Below are positions 16,821-24,921 of a stretch of 64,000 nt of DNA, one piece after another. This DNA is from WVYX01 sp039592335. GTDB lineage: Bacteria; Gemmatimonadota; Gemmatimonadetes; Gemmatimonadales; GWC2-71-9. Under the pieces are notes generated by a model. That model saw nothing but the letters and a program-made list of their open reading frames with translations, did no database searches and was not told the DNA's origin. A program made the position numbers and the translations under genes. Each line of letters begins with the position of its first letter. Within the stretch, counting starts at the first letter, position 1. Location of the stretch: contig JBDHBX010000009.1 in the NCBI GenBank assembly GCA_039592335.1, forward strand, positions 72,960 to 136,959. Direction: 5' to 3'.

Positions 16821-18571
16821 TGGGACAGATCGAAATCCTCCCCACACGTGTCGTCGACCAGATCGCCGCCGGCGAGGTCGTCGAACGCCCGGCGTCGGTG
16901 GTCAAGGAGCTGGTGGAGAACGCGCTGGATGCGGGTGCCACGGCGATCCACGTCGGGTTAGAGGACGGCGGACGCACCGTCGTGCAGGTGAGTGACGACG
17001 GCCGCGGCATGGACCGCGACGACGCGGTCCTCTCCGTCGATCGACACGCGACCTCCAAGATTCGCACCGCACCGGACCTCGTTGGGGTGGCGACGTACGG
17101 CTTTCGCGGCGAGGCCCTGGCGTCGATTGCTTCGGTATCCCAGTTGGAGTTGGAGACGGCGAGTGACGGAAACGGGGGTGCCTCCGGGGTCGGAACGCGG
17201 CTGCTCGTGCGGGGCGGACGGCTGGAATCGGTCGAGGAGGTGGCCAGGACGCCGGGCACCACGGTGACCGTGCGCAAGCTGTTCGGCAACACGCCCGCCC
17301 GCCGCAAGTTCCTCCGTTCGCCCCAGGCGGAGACGCGTGCGGCCGTGCAGGTGCTCAACGTGCTCGCGCTGGCCCGGCTCGACGTGGCGTTCACGCTCAC
17401 CAGCCAGGGGCGCTCCCTGCTGGACGCGCCCCGGGTGGCGAGCGTGGCGGATCGCATCGCCGCGCTCTACGGGCGCAGCGTGGCCGACGAGCTGGTGCCG
17501 GTGGAGTACAGCAGCGGCGTCATCTCGGTGCGGGGGTTCGTGCAACGACCCGCCGACGCGCGCCCCAGCGGACGCAAGGCGTTCCTCTTCGTGAACGGCC
17601 GACCCTTTCGCGATCCCTTTCTCATCCGGGCGGCCGAGGCCGGCTACCGCGGTGCCATCACCCCGGGCTCGCGTCCTACACTGTTCCTCGGCATTGGCGT
17701 GCCGGGCGATCGGGTGGATGTAAACGTGCATCCGGCCAAGCTCGAGGTGCGGTTCCGCGACAAGCGGGCGGTGGAAGAAGCAGCGGAGACCGCCGTGCGC
17801 GAGGGCCTGGCGTCCCTGGCGGCCGCGGGGGCCATCCGTGCGGCGGGGTCCATCGTGGCCGAAGCGGGGGGGCAGGAGTCGTACCGGGGCGAGGCAGCGC
17901 CGTGGCGTGCCTGGTCGCCGGAAGGGGGCGGTGCCGATGTGGCGCTGGCGGCCGCCTCGCTGTTCGACGCGGCCGAGGCAGGCGGGGCACCGGAGCTCGA
18001 TCGATCCCGCACGTTGCTGCAGGTGTTCAACACGTATGTCGTGTTCCAGGCCGATGACGAGTTGGTGGTCGTGGACCAGCACTCCGCCCACGAGCGGGTC
18101 ATGTACGAGCAGGCGATGGCGGAGCTCACGGGAGAGGGCGGGGCGGCGCAGCGGCTGCTCCTGCCGCTCACACTCGACCTCGCCCCCGAGGAGCTCGAGG
18201 CAGTCGAGACATATGGCGAGCTGCTGACGCGTATCGGGTTCGAGGTCGAGCCGTTTGGGGGTCGTTCGGTGGTGCTGCATGCAGTGCCCAATCCCCACCC
18301 GCGCTTCGACGCCCGGCGTTGCTTCGAGGAGTTGGCAGCCGATCTCGCGCGGGGACGGCTGGGCGGGCTCGCCAATCGGCTCGAGCGGTTCGCCGCGACT
18401 TATGGTTGTCGTGCGGCGGTCAAGGCGGGACAGCGGCTCGATCCCGAGGAAATGCGCGGCCTGATCAGGCGGCTCTTCGCGTGCGAGCTCCCGCCCCACG
18501 ACGTGCACGGCCGGCCCGCCGTCGTGCGTATCCCGCGGCACGAGCTGGAGCGCCGCTTTGGCCGAACGTAA
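16820..18571 (+). CDS. mutL: DNA mismatch repair protein MutL
   Basis: 583 residues from GTG 16820. GHKL ATPase motifs are intact: ENALDAGA, DDGRGM and the lid segment HATSKI plus YGFRGEALASIASVS. RDPFLIRAAEAGY and VDVNVHPAKLEVRF mark the transducer domain. The C-terminal dimerisation domain carries DQHSAHERVMYE (D419 onward), close to the DQHAxxExxxxE endonuclease motif, and GCRAAVK. The usual CPHGRP metal motif is altered to VHGRP (562-566) with the Cys displaced; FGR ends the protein. It coordinates mismatch repair with MutS. Overlaps batDE by one base and miaA by 14. Confidence 0.96.
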   Translation: MGQIEILPTRVVDQIAAGEVVERPASVVKELVENALDAGATAIHVGLEDGGRTVVQVSDDGRGMDRDDAVLSVDRHATSKIRTAPDLVGVATYGFRGEALASIASVSQLELETASDGNGGASGVGTRLLVRGGRLESVEEVARTPGTTVTVRKLFGNTPARRKFLRSPQAETRAAVQVLNVLALARLDVAFTLTSQGRSLLDAPRVASVADRIAALYGRSVADELVPVEYSSGVISVRGFVQRPADARPSGRKAFLFVNGRPFRDPFLIRAAEAGYRGAITPGSRPTLFLGIGVPGDRVDVNVHPAKLEVRFRDKRAVEEAAETAVREGLASLAAAGAIRAAGSIVAEAGGQESYRGEAAPWRAWSPEGGGADVALAAASLFDAAEAGGAPELDRSRTLLQVFNTYVVFQADDELVVVDQHSAHERVMYEQAMAELTGEGGAAQRLLLPLTLDLAPEELEAVETYGELLTRIGFEVEPFGGRSVVLHAVPNPHPRFDARRCFEELAADLARGRLGGLANRLERFAATYGCRAAVKAGQRLDPEEMRGLIRRLFACELPPHDVHGRPAVVRIPRHELERRFGRT

Positions 18572-19481
18572 GCCGCTCATTCCCGTACTCGTGGGACCCA
18601 CGTCCGTCGGGAAGACGGCGGTGGTGTTGGCGCTGCGCGCGTACTGGGCGCCGGTGGTGATCTCGGCCGATTCCCGCCAGATCTATCGCGGCCTCGACAT
18701 CGGCACGGCCAAGCCGACGGCCGAGGAGCGGCGCCTGGTGCCCCACCTCGGGATCGATCTCGTGGACCCGGGGGAGCGGTACAGTGCCGGTCGATTCGCC
18801 GCCGACGCCGCCAACTGGTTGCGTGATCCGGGCAGTGATCGACGTCCGATCGTGGTGGGCGGTACGGGGTTCTACGTGCGAGCCCTGGCTGACGGCCTGT
18901 TTCGGGAGCCGCCGTTGCCCAGGGATCGGCGCGACCAGTTGCGGCAGTGGGCGCGGCATGCGGAGGGGCTGGGTCGCTGGGCCGCCCGGCTCGACCCGCA
19001 GTACGGCGGTGGGGGGCGGCAGCGCGCCGAACGGGTCGTCGAGATCGCGTTGTTCACCGGTCGACCGCTCTCGTGGTGGCAGGCCCGGGCCAAGGCCGAG
19101 GGGATCATGCGGCCGTGGTACGTGCACCTCTCGCTGCCGCGCGAGGTGCTGCACCAACGCATCGAAGCGCGGGTGCACGCCATGCTGGAGGCGGGACTGG
19201 TGGACGAAGTGCGCCGCGTGCTGGCGCGCGGTGTCGCTCCCAATGCGCCCGGCCTCGACGCGGTCGGCTACCGCGAGGTGGTGCAGCACCTCCAGGGCAC
19301 GCTCCCGGAGGAGGAGCTCGCCGGGACGATCAGCGTGGCCACGCGCCGCTACGGCAAGCGCCAGGAGACGTGGTTCCGCCACCAACTGATCGGTCATCCC
19401 GTAGTAACTTTGGACGCGACGGACGGACCGGACGTCTTGGCGCGGCGCATCGCCGCGCTGTGGGAGGAGCGGAGCGACTGA
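18558..19481 (+). CDS. miaA: tRNA dimethylallyltransferase
   Basis: Adds the isopentenyl group to A37 of tRNAs reading UNN codons. P-loop GPTSVGKT (13-20), SADSRQIYRGLDIGTAKPT, GGTGFYVRAL and the tRNA-contacting RYGKRQETWFR near the C-terminus are all present; 307 residues, normal. The start is TTG 18558 within the end of mutL (mutL-miaA linkage is widespread). The stop overlaps bshA by one base. Confidence 0.96.
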   Translation: MAERKPLIPVLVGPTSVGKTAVVLALRAYWAPVVISADSRQIYRGLDIGTAKPTAEERRLVPHLGIDLVDPGERYSAGRFAADAANWLRDPGSDRRPIVVGGTGFYVRALADGLFREPPLPRDRRDQLRQWARHAEGLGRWAARLDPQYGGGGRQRAERVVEIALFTGRPLSWWQARAKAEGIMRPWYVHLSLPREVLHQRIEARVHAMLEAGLVDEVRRVLARGVAPNAPGLDAVGYREVVQHLQGTLPEEELAGTISVATRRYGKRQETWFRHQLIGHPVVTLDATDGPDVLARRIAALWEERSD

Positions 19482-20605
19482 TGCGCATCGGGATCACCTG
19501 CTATCCGACCTACGGCGGCTCCGGCGCGGTGGCGACTGAGCTGGGCCTCGCGCTGGCCCGCCGCGGGCACGAGATCCACTTCATCTCCTATGCTTCGCCG
19601 TTTCGGCTGCGGGGCTTTGCGGAGCACGTCTTCTTTCACGAAGTGGACCTGAGCGGGACCTACCCGTTGCTGGAGTACTTTCCCTACTCCCTGGCCCTCG
19701 CGGTGAAGCAGGAAGAGGTGGCACTACGCGAGCGGCTCGACATCCTCCACGTGCACTACGCAGTGCCGCACGCGACGGCGGCCTTCCTTGCCAAGGAGAT
19801 GATCCGCGACCAGCACGACCTGAAGGTCGTCACCACGCTGCACGGCACCGACATCACCCTGGTGGGGCGGGAGAAGTCCTTCTTCACCGTCACCAAGTTC
19901 TCCATCGAGCGCTCCGACGCCGTGACCGCGGTGTCGCAGTACCTCAAGGACGAGACGTACGCCGCGTTCGGATGCGTGGGCTGCGGCATCGACGTGATCC
20001 CGAACTTCGTGAGCCTGGAGGAGTACTGCCCGTCGGACGACCCCAGCTGTCGCTCGGCCTTGGTTCCCGGCGACAAGAAGGTGCTCATGCACATCTCCAA
20101 CTTCCGGGAGGTGAAGCGGGTGCCCGACGTGGTCCGGACGCTGGCGAAGGTGCGTGAGCACGTCGACGCCGCGCTCGTGCTGGTGGGGGACGGTCCCGAG
20201 CGGCCGGCGACGGAGGCCGAGGTGGAGCGGCTCGGGCTGGGTGAGAACGTGCGGTTCCTGGGAAAGGTGGATGCCGTGGCCGATCTGCTGCGGGCTGCCG
20301 ACCTCTTCTTGCTGCCCAGCCGGTCGGAGTCGTTCGGTTTGAGTGCGCTCGAGGCCATGGCGTGTGGCGTCCCCGTCGTGGCCAGCGACGTGGGTGGGCT
20401 GCCGGAGGTGGTCGAGGACGGGGTGAGCGGCCGGCTCGTACCGGCGGGTGACGTGGACGCGATGACCCGCGCCGCGGTCGAGTTGCTCCAGCCGGATCGC
20501 TGGCCGGTGGCGAGGGCCGCGGCGGTCGAGCGGGCGCAGCATTTCTCGGCCGAGCGGGTGGTGCCTCGTTACGAGGCGCTCTACGCGCGGGTGATGGAGC
20601 AGTGA
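19481..20605 (+). CDS. bshA: N-acetyl-alpha-D-glucosaminyl L-malate synthase (bacillithiol step 1)
   Basis: 374-residue GT4 glycosyltransferase. The N-terminus MRIGITCYPTYGGSGAVATELG, FISYASPFRL, DILHVHYAVPHA and TTLHGTDIT are strongly BshA-specific; the C-terminal donor site is SRSESFGLSALEAMACGVPVVAS. BshA transfers GlcNAc from UDP-GlcNAc to L-malate, the first step to bacillithiol, a low-molecular-weight thiol. bshB and bshC are not in the window. ATG 19481 overlaps the miaA stop; the longer frame upstream is inside miaA. Overlaps uppP by four bases. Confidence 0.9.
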   Translation: MRIGITCYPTYGGSGAVATELGLALARRGHEIHFISYASPFRLRGFAEHVFFHEVDLSGTYPLLEYFPYSLALAVKQEEVALRERLDILHVHYAVPHATAAFLAKEMIRDQHDLKVVTTLHGTDITLVGREKSFFTVTKFSIERSDAVTAVSQYLKDETYAAFGCVGCGIDVIPNFVSLEEYCPSDDPSCRSALVPGDKKVLMHISNFREVKRVPDVVRTLAKVREHVDAALVLVGDGPERPATEAEVERLGLGENVRFLGKVDAVADLLRAADLFLLPSRSESFGLSALEAMACGVPVVASDVGGLPEVVEDGVSGRLVPAGDVDAMTRAAVELLQPDRWPVARAAAVERAQHFSAERVVPRYEALYARVMEQ

Positions 20606-21387
20606 CCTATTGGCAGGGGCTGCTGTTGGGGTTAGTGCAGGGACTGACGGAGTTCCTCCCCATATCCAGCTCGGGACACCTCGTCGTGGCCGAGGCGGCC
20701 GTCGGCCTCAGGACGCCTGGCGTACTGGTGGAGGTCGCGGTACACGTGGCGACGCTGCTCGCCGTGGTCCTGGTGTACCGGGCGCGGCTCGGCGGGCTGC
20801 TGGCGGGCGCGGTCAAAGGGGAGCGCGCCGCGTGGCGCTACATCGGGCTCCTGGCCCTCGGATCGGTTCCCGCCGCGGTCGTCGGACTCCTGTTCGCCGA
20901 GTGGTTCGAACGGGTCTTCGATTCCCTGCTGATCGTCGGCGCGGACTTCCTGGTGACGGGGTTCATCTTGTGGAGCACGCGGGCCGTGCTCGGCGCGTCG
21001 CGGCGGGAGGAGCCCACGCCGGCCGGTTCGGCCGGTATCGGGCTGGCGCAGGCGCTGGCGATCATGCCGGGGATTTCCCGCTCCGGCGCCACGGTAGCTG
21101 CCGGGTTGTGGCACGGTGTCGATCCGGTGCGCGCCGCCGAGTTCTCGTTCCTGCTGGCGATCCCGGCGATCGCCGGCGCGGCGGTGCTCCAGGTCCCGCG
21201 TCTCTCGACCGATATGGCGTCGGTGGGTGGTGGGCCGCTCGCGCTGAGCTTCGCGGCGGCGCTGATCTCGGGCGTCGCCGCGATCCGCTTTCTGGTAGTC
21301 CTACTGAAGCGGGGGGCCTTTCACCGCTTCGCGCCCTACTGTTGGACGCTGGGTGTGGTGACCCTCGTGTGGGCGCTGGTGCGGTGA
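20602..21387 (+). CDS. uppP: Undecaprenyl-diphosphatase (bacitracin-resistance type)
   Basis: 261-residue integral membrane protein with the two UppP signature loops, EFLPISSSGH (17-26) and PGISRSGAT (156-164), and about seven hydrophobic helices. It recycles undecaprenyl diphosphate to the monophosphate lipid carrier for cell-wall synthesis. GTG start overlaps bshA by four bases and the stop overlaps birA by four bases. Confidence 0.97.
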   Translation: MTYWQGLLLGLVQGLTEFLPISSSGHLVVAEAAVGLRTPGVLVEVAVHVATLLAVVLVYRARLGGLLAGAVKGERAAWRYIGLLALGSVPAAVVGLLFAEWFERVFDSLLIVGADFLVTGFILWSTRAVLGASRREEPTPAGSAGIGLAQALAIMPGISRSGATVAAGLWHGVDPVRAAEFSFLLAIPAIAGAAVLQVPRLSTDMASVGGGPLALSFAAALISGVAAIRFLVVLLKRGAFHRFAPYCWTLGVVTLVWALVR

Positions 21388-22127
21388 CGTCGTACGACGG
21401 TGTGCCGCATGAGGAGCTCACGCGGCGGCTCGCGACGCCGCGGTGCCTGGTCCTGCAGCAGGTGGGCAGCACCTTGGACGTGGTGCACGACCTCGCCGAG
21501 GAAGGCGCGCCCGCCGGCACGGTGGTGCTGGCCGAGGAGCAGCTCGCCGGGCGCGGTCGCATGGGACGGCGCTGGCTCAGCCCGCCGGGCACCGGGATCT
21601 GGCTCGGGTACCTCGCCCGTCCGGAGTGCGCGGTGGAGCGCGGCCTCATGGCGTTGCGCGTGGGACTCGCGGTGGTCCGTGCATTGGGCGACCTTGAGGT
21701 GGCCGCGGGGCTCAAGTGGCCCAACGACGTGGTCGCGAGCGACCGCAAGTTGGGTGGCATCCTGTGCGAGGCTCGCTGGAGCCAGCGCCGGGTGGCCTGG
21801 GTGGCCGTCGGCGTGGGCCTCAACATGTGCGGACCGCTGCCCGCTGAACTGGAGGGTACGGCCGTCGCGCTCGATGAGATCCGGCCGGAGGTGAGCCGGG
21901 CGGCGGTGCTGGAACGTCTCGTCCCCCGGTTGCACGATCTACCGGACGTGGCCGAGTTGACCGACGACGAGCGGGCGACGTTTGCGCGACACGACTGGCT
22001 GCGCGGGCGCCGCCTCACCGAGCCGGTGGTGGGTACCGCAATCGGCATCGACCACGAGGGAGCATTGCTGGTGGAAACCGAGCAGGGTGTGGAGCGGATC
22101 GTGGGAGGCAGCGTTGCCGCAGCTTGA
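21384..22127 (+). CDS. birA: Biotin-[acetyl-CoA carboxylase] ligase
   Basis: 247 residues, catalytic domain only. The biotinyl-AMP loop GRGRMGR (56-62), TGIWLGYLARP, LKWPNDVV and GVGLNM are in the family order. There is no N-terminal helix-turn-helix, so this enzyme should not repress a biotin operon. GTG start overlaps uppP (GTGA). A short C-terminal beta domain (VVGTAIGIDHEGALLVET) completes it. Confidence 0.95.
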   Translation: MTSYDGVPHEELTRRLATPRCLVLQQVGSTLDVVHDLAEEGAPAGTVVLAEEQLAGRGRMGRRWLSPPGTGIWLGYLARPECAVERGLMALRVGLAVVRALGDLEVAAGLKWPNDVVASDRKLGGILCEARWSQRRVAWVAVGVGLNMCGPLPAELEGTAVALDEIRPEVSRAAVLERLVPRLHDLPDVAELTDDERATFARHDWLRGRRLTEPVVGTAIGIDHEGALLVETEQGVERIVGGSVAAA

Positions 22128-23091
22128 CCTGCCGCTGTGGGCACGGGGCGTCGCGGCGATCCTGCTGGTGATCGCGGCGTGGTGGCTACTCCACACCGAG
22201 ACGCTGCACGGCGTGACCGGGGACGCGATCGCTCCGCTCAGTCTTGGCATCGTGGCGGGCTTCATCCTGCGGGGGATGCACCTCCCGTTGGGGCTCTGGC
22301 CCAACGGTCCGTGGCGCAAGGAGTTCGCGACCGTCATGCTGGTCGTGGTGGCGCTCGTGGCCGGCGCGCTCCTTGTCGCTACCCGCCCCTCGCGCTCTCC
22401 GGAGCTCACCGGGCTCCTCACCCCCGGGATGTTCGTGGTGGTCGTCGCGGGTGTGCTCGCGTGGGGCATCGCCCTCGCCTACGTGCAGCAACGCGGCTTC
22501 CTCGAGTGGTACGTGGTGGCGGCGCTGGCCGGGTTGGCTCCCTGGGTGGTGACCGTCGCGGGCCTGATGCTCGGCGGGGGCGAGGGCGCGACCTTCTGTC
22601 TGCTGTCTACGCAGGGGGGACCGGAGGCCGCCGGCTGCAGTACCACGGCGGTGGACTCCCTCGTGTTCCTCACGGTGATCGGCGTGGCGGCCGGACTCGT
22701 CACGGTCGAGCTCGCGTTTCGTCGCTTGCTCATCGGCCACCCGGACCACGCCGGCCTCGTCTTGGTGCTGGCCTCGGCGGCGGTCGCGCTGCTCTGGTGG
22801 CTCGCGGTCGCGCCACTGTTGTCTGGGGCGACCGCACCATGGTGGCTGGTGACGCTGGGTGCCATCGGGGCCGGATCGATGTACGTGCTGTCCGGGACCC
22901 TGCTGGTGGCGAGCGTCTACACGGCGGTGGTGATGGCCGGCCACGCCTCGCTGATCCACGCCACGCCGCTGCGCGCCGATGGAGCGGTCCCGGTATTGGG
23001 GTGGGAGTTCCTTGCGGTGCACCTAATCGCCGTCGGCGTGCTGGGCTACGGTGTGTGGCGCCGGCGCGGGTTGCTGCGGGGCATCCGGTAG
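22114..23091 (+). CDS. Polytopic membrane protein, function unknown
   Basis: 325 residues with roughly nine hydrophobic helices (e.g. ARGVAAILLVIAAWWLL, FATVMLVVVALVAGALLVA, LVLVLASAAVALLWWLAVAPL). I do not recognise a family. The start is taken as TTG 22114 because GGGAGG lies six bases upstream; it overlaps birA by 14. It sits between birA and coaX, two genes often adjacent elsewhere, so it is an insertion into a conserved pair. Only membrane location is supported. Confidence 0.65.
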   Translation: MPQLDLPLWARGVAAILLVIAAWWLLHTETLHGVTGDAIAPLSLGIVAGFILRGMHLPLGLWPNGPWRKEFATVMLVVVALVAGALLVATRPSRSPELTGLLTPGMFVVVVAGVLAWGIALAYVQQRGFLEWYVVAALAGLAPWVVTVAGLMLGGGEGATFCLLSTQGGPEAAGCSTTAVDSLVFLTVIGVAAGLVTVELAFRRLLIGHPDHAGLVLVLASAAVALLWWLAVAPLLSGATAPWWLVTLGAIGAGSMYVLSGTLLVASVYTAVVMAGHASLIHATPLRADGAVPVLGWEFLAVHLIAVGVLGYGVWRRRGLLRGIR

Positions 23092-23098
23092 CCGTTCC

Positions 23099-23878
23099 AT
23101 GCTCCTCGCCATCGATGTCGGCAACACCGAGATCACCCTCGGCCTCTTCGTGGGAGACCGGTTGATCGCGCACTGGCGCGTCACGACCGTCACCACGCGT
23201 ACGCCCGACGAATGGGCGGCCATGCTCACGTCCTTCCTGACCCATGCGGGACACTCCACTCACGAAGTGCGAGCGGCGGTGCAGGCCTCCGTGGCGCCGG
23301 TGGTAACCGAGGTGTTGGCGGAGGGGATCGAGCTCGCGCTGGGGTTCCGCCCCACCCAGGTGGGTCCGGACTCGCCCCTGCCCATCACCCTCGACGTGGA
23401 CGAGCCACAGAGTGTGGGAGCCGACCGCGTGGCGAACACCCTGGCCGCGAAGGTGATGTACGGCCGCGATACGGTCATCGTGGACTTCGGTACGGCCACG
23501 ACGTTCGATTGCATCACCAAGCACGGCGCCTTTCTGGGTGGGGTGATCGCGCCCGGCGTGTACACGGCCGCCGACAACCTCACCCGCCGTGCGGCCAAGC
23601 TGCCGGCGACCGAGTTGGTGCCTCCCGAGCGGGTGATCGGTCGCCGCACGGAGGACTGCATCCGGTCGGGTGTGGTGCTCGGGACCGCCGACGCGGTGGA
23701 CGGTCTGGTGCGTCGCATCAAGGCTGAGTGGCCCGGTGGGGATACCCCGTATGTGGTCGCCACCGGTGGCCTGGCCGAGACGATCGCGCCGCTGTGCCAG
23801 GAGGTCGAGGCCGTGGAACCCCACCTCACCCTACTCGGGCTCAGGCACGCCGCGCTCGCGCTGGGACTCGGCTCGTAA
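23099..23878 (+). CDS. coaX: Type III pantothenate kinase
   Basis: First step of coenzyme A synthesis, ATP-dependent phosphorylation of pantothenate. 259 residues with the ASKHA-fold motifs of CoaX: DVGNTEITLGLF at the N-terminus, GADRVANT, and VDFGTATTFDCI followed by GGVIAPGV. ATG 23099 is the only start giving the canonical N-terminus; an in-frame extension to 23051 lies inside the previous gene. Last gene of the long operon that begins near 4851. Confidence 0.96.
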   Translation: MLLAIDVGNTEITLGLFVGDRLIAHWRVTTVTTRTPDEWAAMLTSFLTHAGHSTHEVRAAVQASVAPVVTEVLAEGIELALGFRPTQVGPDSPLPITLDVDEPQSVGADRVANTLAAKVMYGRDTVIVDFGTATTFDCITKHGAFLGGVIAPGVYTAADNLTRRAAKLPATELVPPERVIGRRTEDCIRSGVVLGTADAVDGLVRRIKAEWPGGDTPYVVATGGLAETIAPLCQEVEAVEPHLTLLGLRHAALALGLGS

Positions 23879-23884
23879 GAGCGG

Positions 23885-23913
23885 TGGCGAGCCCCGTGGG
23901 GCGCGGCTAACTT
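23885..23913 (+). promoter_or_regulatory. Weak candidate promoter
   Basis: TGGCGA (23885-23890), 17 bases, TAACTT (23908-23913); the -10 is identical to those before pyrR and nuoA but the -35 is poor. A short GCCCC-GT-GGGGC hairpin in the spacer could alternatively be a weak end for the coaX transcript. Confidence 0.3.
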
Positions 23914-23952
23914 TGGCGGCGTTCACCCACGGATAATGAGGATCTCCGTAAC

Positions 23953-24561
23953 ATGACATTTGCAGTCGAGCCGGCAACCGAGCGCGCGGACGTGCGCACC
24001 ATCGTGGGCGGGGGCCTCAAGTTGGGGGTCGTCACCGCGGTGGGCGTGGCGGCCTTCGCGTTCATCTCACGCGGCGTGACCGGCACCGTTGAGACCGTCG
24101 TGCAGTCGGCGCTCGTGCTGCTGGGTGGGGTGGTGTTCAGCTACCTGCCCGCCTCTTGGGTGCGGCCCCGGAACGTGGACGGCATCGCCTGGGCGGCGCT
24201 CGTGGGACTGCTCGGGGCCCTGACGTTCACGGTGATCGACACGGCAGTGCTGCGGCCGCTGCACGTGTACCACTGGACGTGGGACCAGATCGGCGGCGGC
24301 AGCGGCTTCTGGTATGTCTCGGTGTGGTGGATGGGCTCGGCCCTGCTCGCCTGGCTGGGTGCCTGGGTGTTCGCCGTGCTGAGTGGGAAGGGCACGAGTG
24401 TGTTCGCCACGGCGGGACAGACGCTCGGCGTTGCGGCGATCGTATTCGCTATTCTGGTGCTCACGCGGCTCGCCCCGGTGCACGCGGCCGTGATGGCGCT
24501 CGCCTGGACGCTCGCGCTCATCGTCCACGTTCCGGTGGCATACGGGTTGGCCAAACGGTGA
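23953..24561 (+). CDS. Six-helix membrane protein, function unknown
   Basis: 202 residues with about six hydrophobic helices (LKLGVVTAVGVAAFAFIS, VVQSALVLLGGVVFSYLPA, IAWAALVGLLGALTFTVI, and three more in the second half). The loop LRPLHVYHWTWDQIGGGSGFWYVSVWW is Trp/His/Tyr-rich. I recognise no family. ATG preceded by a short gap with a weak promoter. Overlaps the next small gene by four bases (GTGA), so the two are probably one unit. Confidence 0.65.
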   Translation: MTFAVEPATERADVRTIVGGGLKLGVVTAVGVAAFAFISRGVTGTVETVVQSALVLLGGVVFSYLPASWVRPRNVDGIAWAALVGLLGALTFTVIDTAVLRPLHVYHWTWDQIGGGSGFWYVSVWWMGSALLAWLGAWVFAVLSGKGTSVFATAGQTLGVAAIVFAILVLTRLAPVHAAVMALAWTLALIVHVPVAYGLAKR

Positions 24562-24839
24562 CGCACAAGCCACCGAACCGGCTGCTCCAGACGGCCGGCT
24601 GGCTGCTCACGCCCGTCGTGGTGTGGGCGGCCGCTTTCTTCGGTGGGTGGCTCGGCGCCTTCGTCGCGCGGCTACGCCAGGTGGGCGACGCCGGTCTCGT
24701 GTGGATGTTGGTCGGCGGTGTGATAGGTGGAACGGTGGGCGTGGTAACGTGGGTCGTTGTGCTGCGTCGGCTGGGCCGGCCCTGGGAGGGTGGTTCGGCC
24801 GAGCTGGGCGAGGGAAGCGGTCACCCACCCGCACCGTAG
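24558..24839 (+). CDS. Small two-helix membrane protein
   Basis: 93 residues from GTG 24558, which overlaps the upstream gene's stop; the frame upstream belongs to that gene's shadow. Two hydrophobic helices (about 11-34 and 42-65: LVWMLVGGVIGGTVGVVTWVVVL) flank a short basic loop (VARLRQ); the tail is Gly/Pro-rich. Resembles AtpI-type or other two-helix accessory proteins only by topology; no ATP synthase genes follow. Function unknown. Confidence 0.55.
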   Translation: MTHKPPNRLLQTAGWLLTPVVVWAAAFFGGWLGAFVARLRQVGDAGLVWMLVGGVIGGTVGVVTWVVVLRRLGRPWEGGSAELGEGSGHPPAP

Positions 24840-24864
24840 CAGCCTGCGGTCCCCGTCGTTCGCC

Positions 24865-24893
24865 TTGCCTTTCCCTCGGGATTCGCGTATCAC
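24865..24893 (+). promoter_or_regulatory. Promoter of the methyltransferase gene
   Basis: TTGCCT (24865-24870), 17-base spacer, TATCAC (24888-24893), followed by GGAGG (24913-24917) four bases before GTG 24922. It gives the candidate selenoprotein gene its own transcript. Confidence 0.5.
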
Positions 24894-24921
24894 TGACCGA
24901 CGCGCCAGACCCGGAGGTTGA

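Noticed and set aside
21384..22127. BirA as a biotin-operon repressor
   Set aside because: The helix-turn-helix domain is absent; only the ligase domain is encoded.
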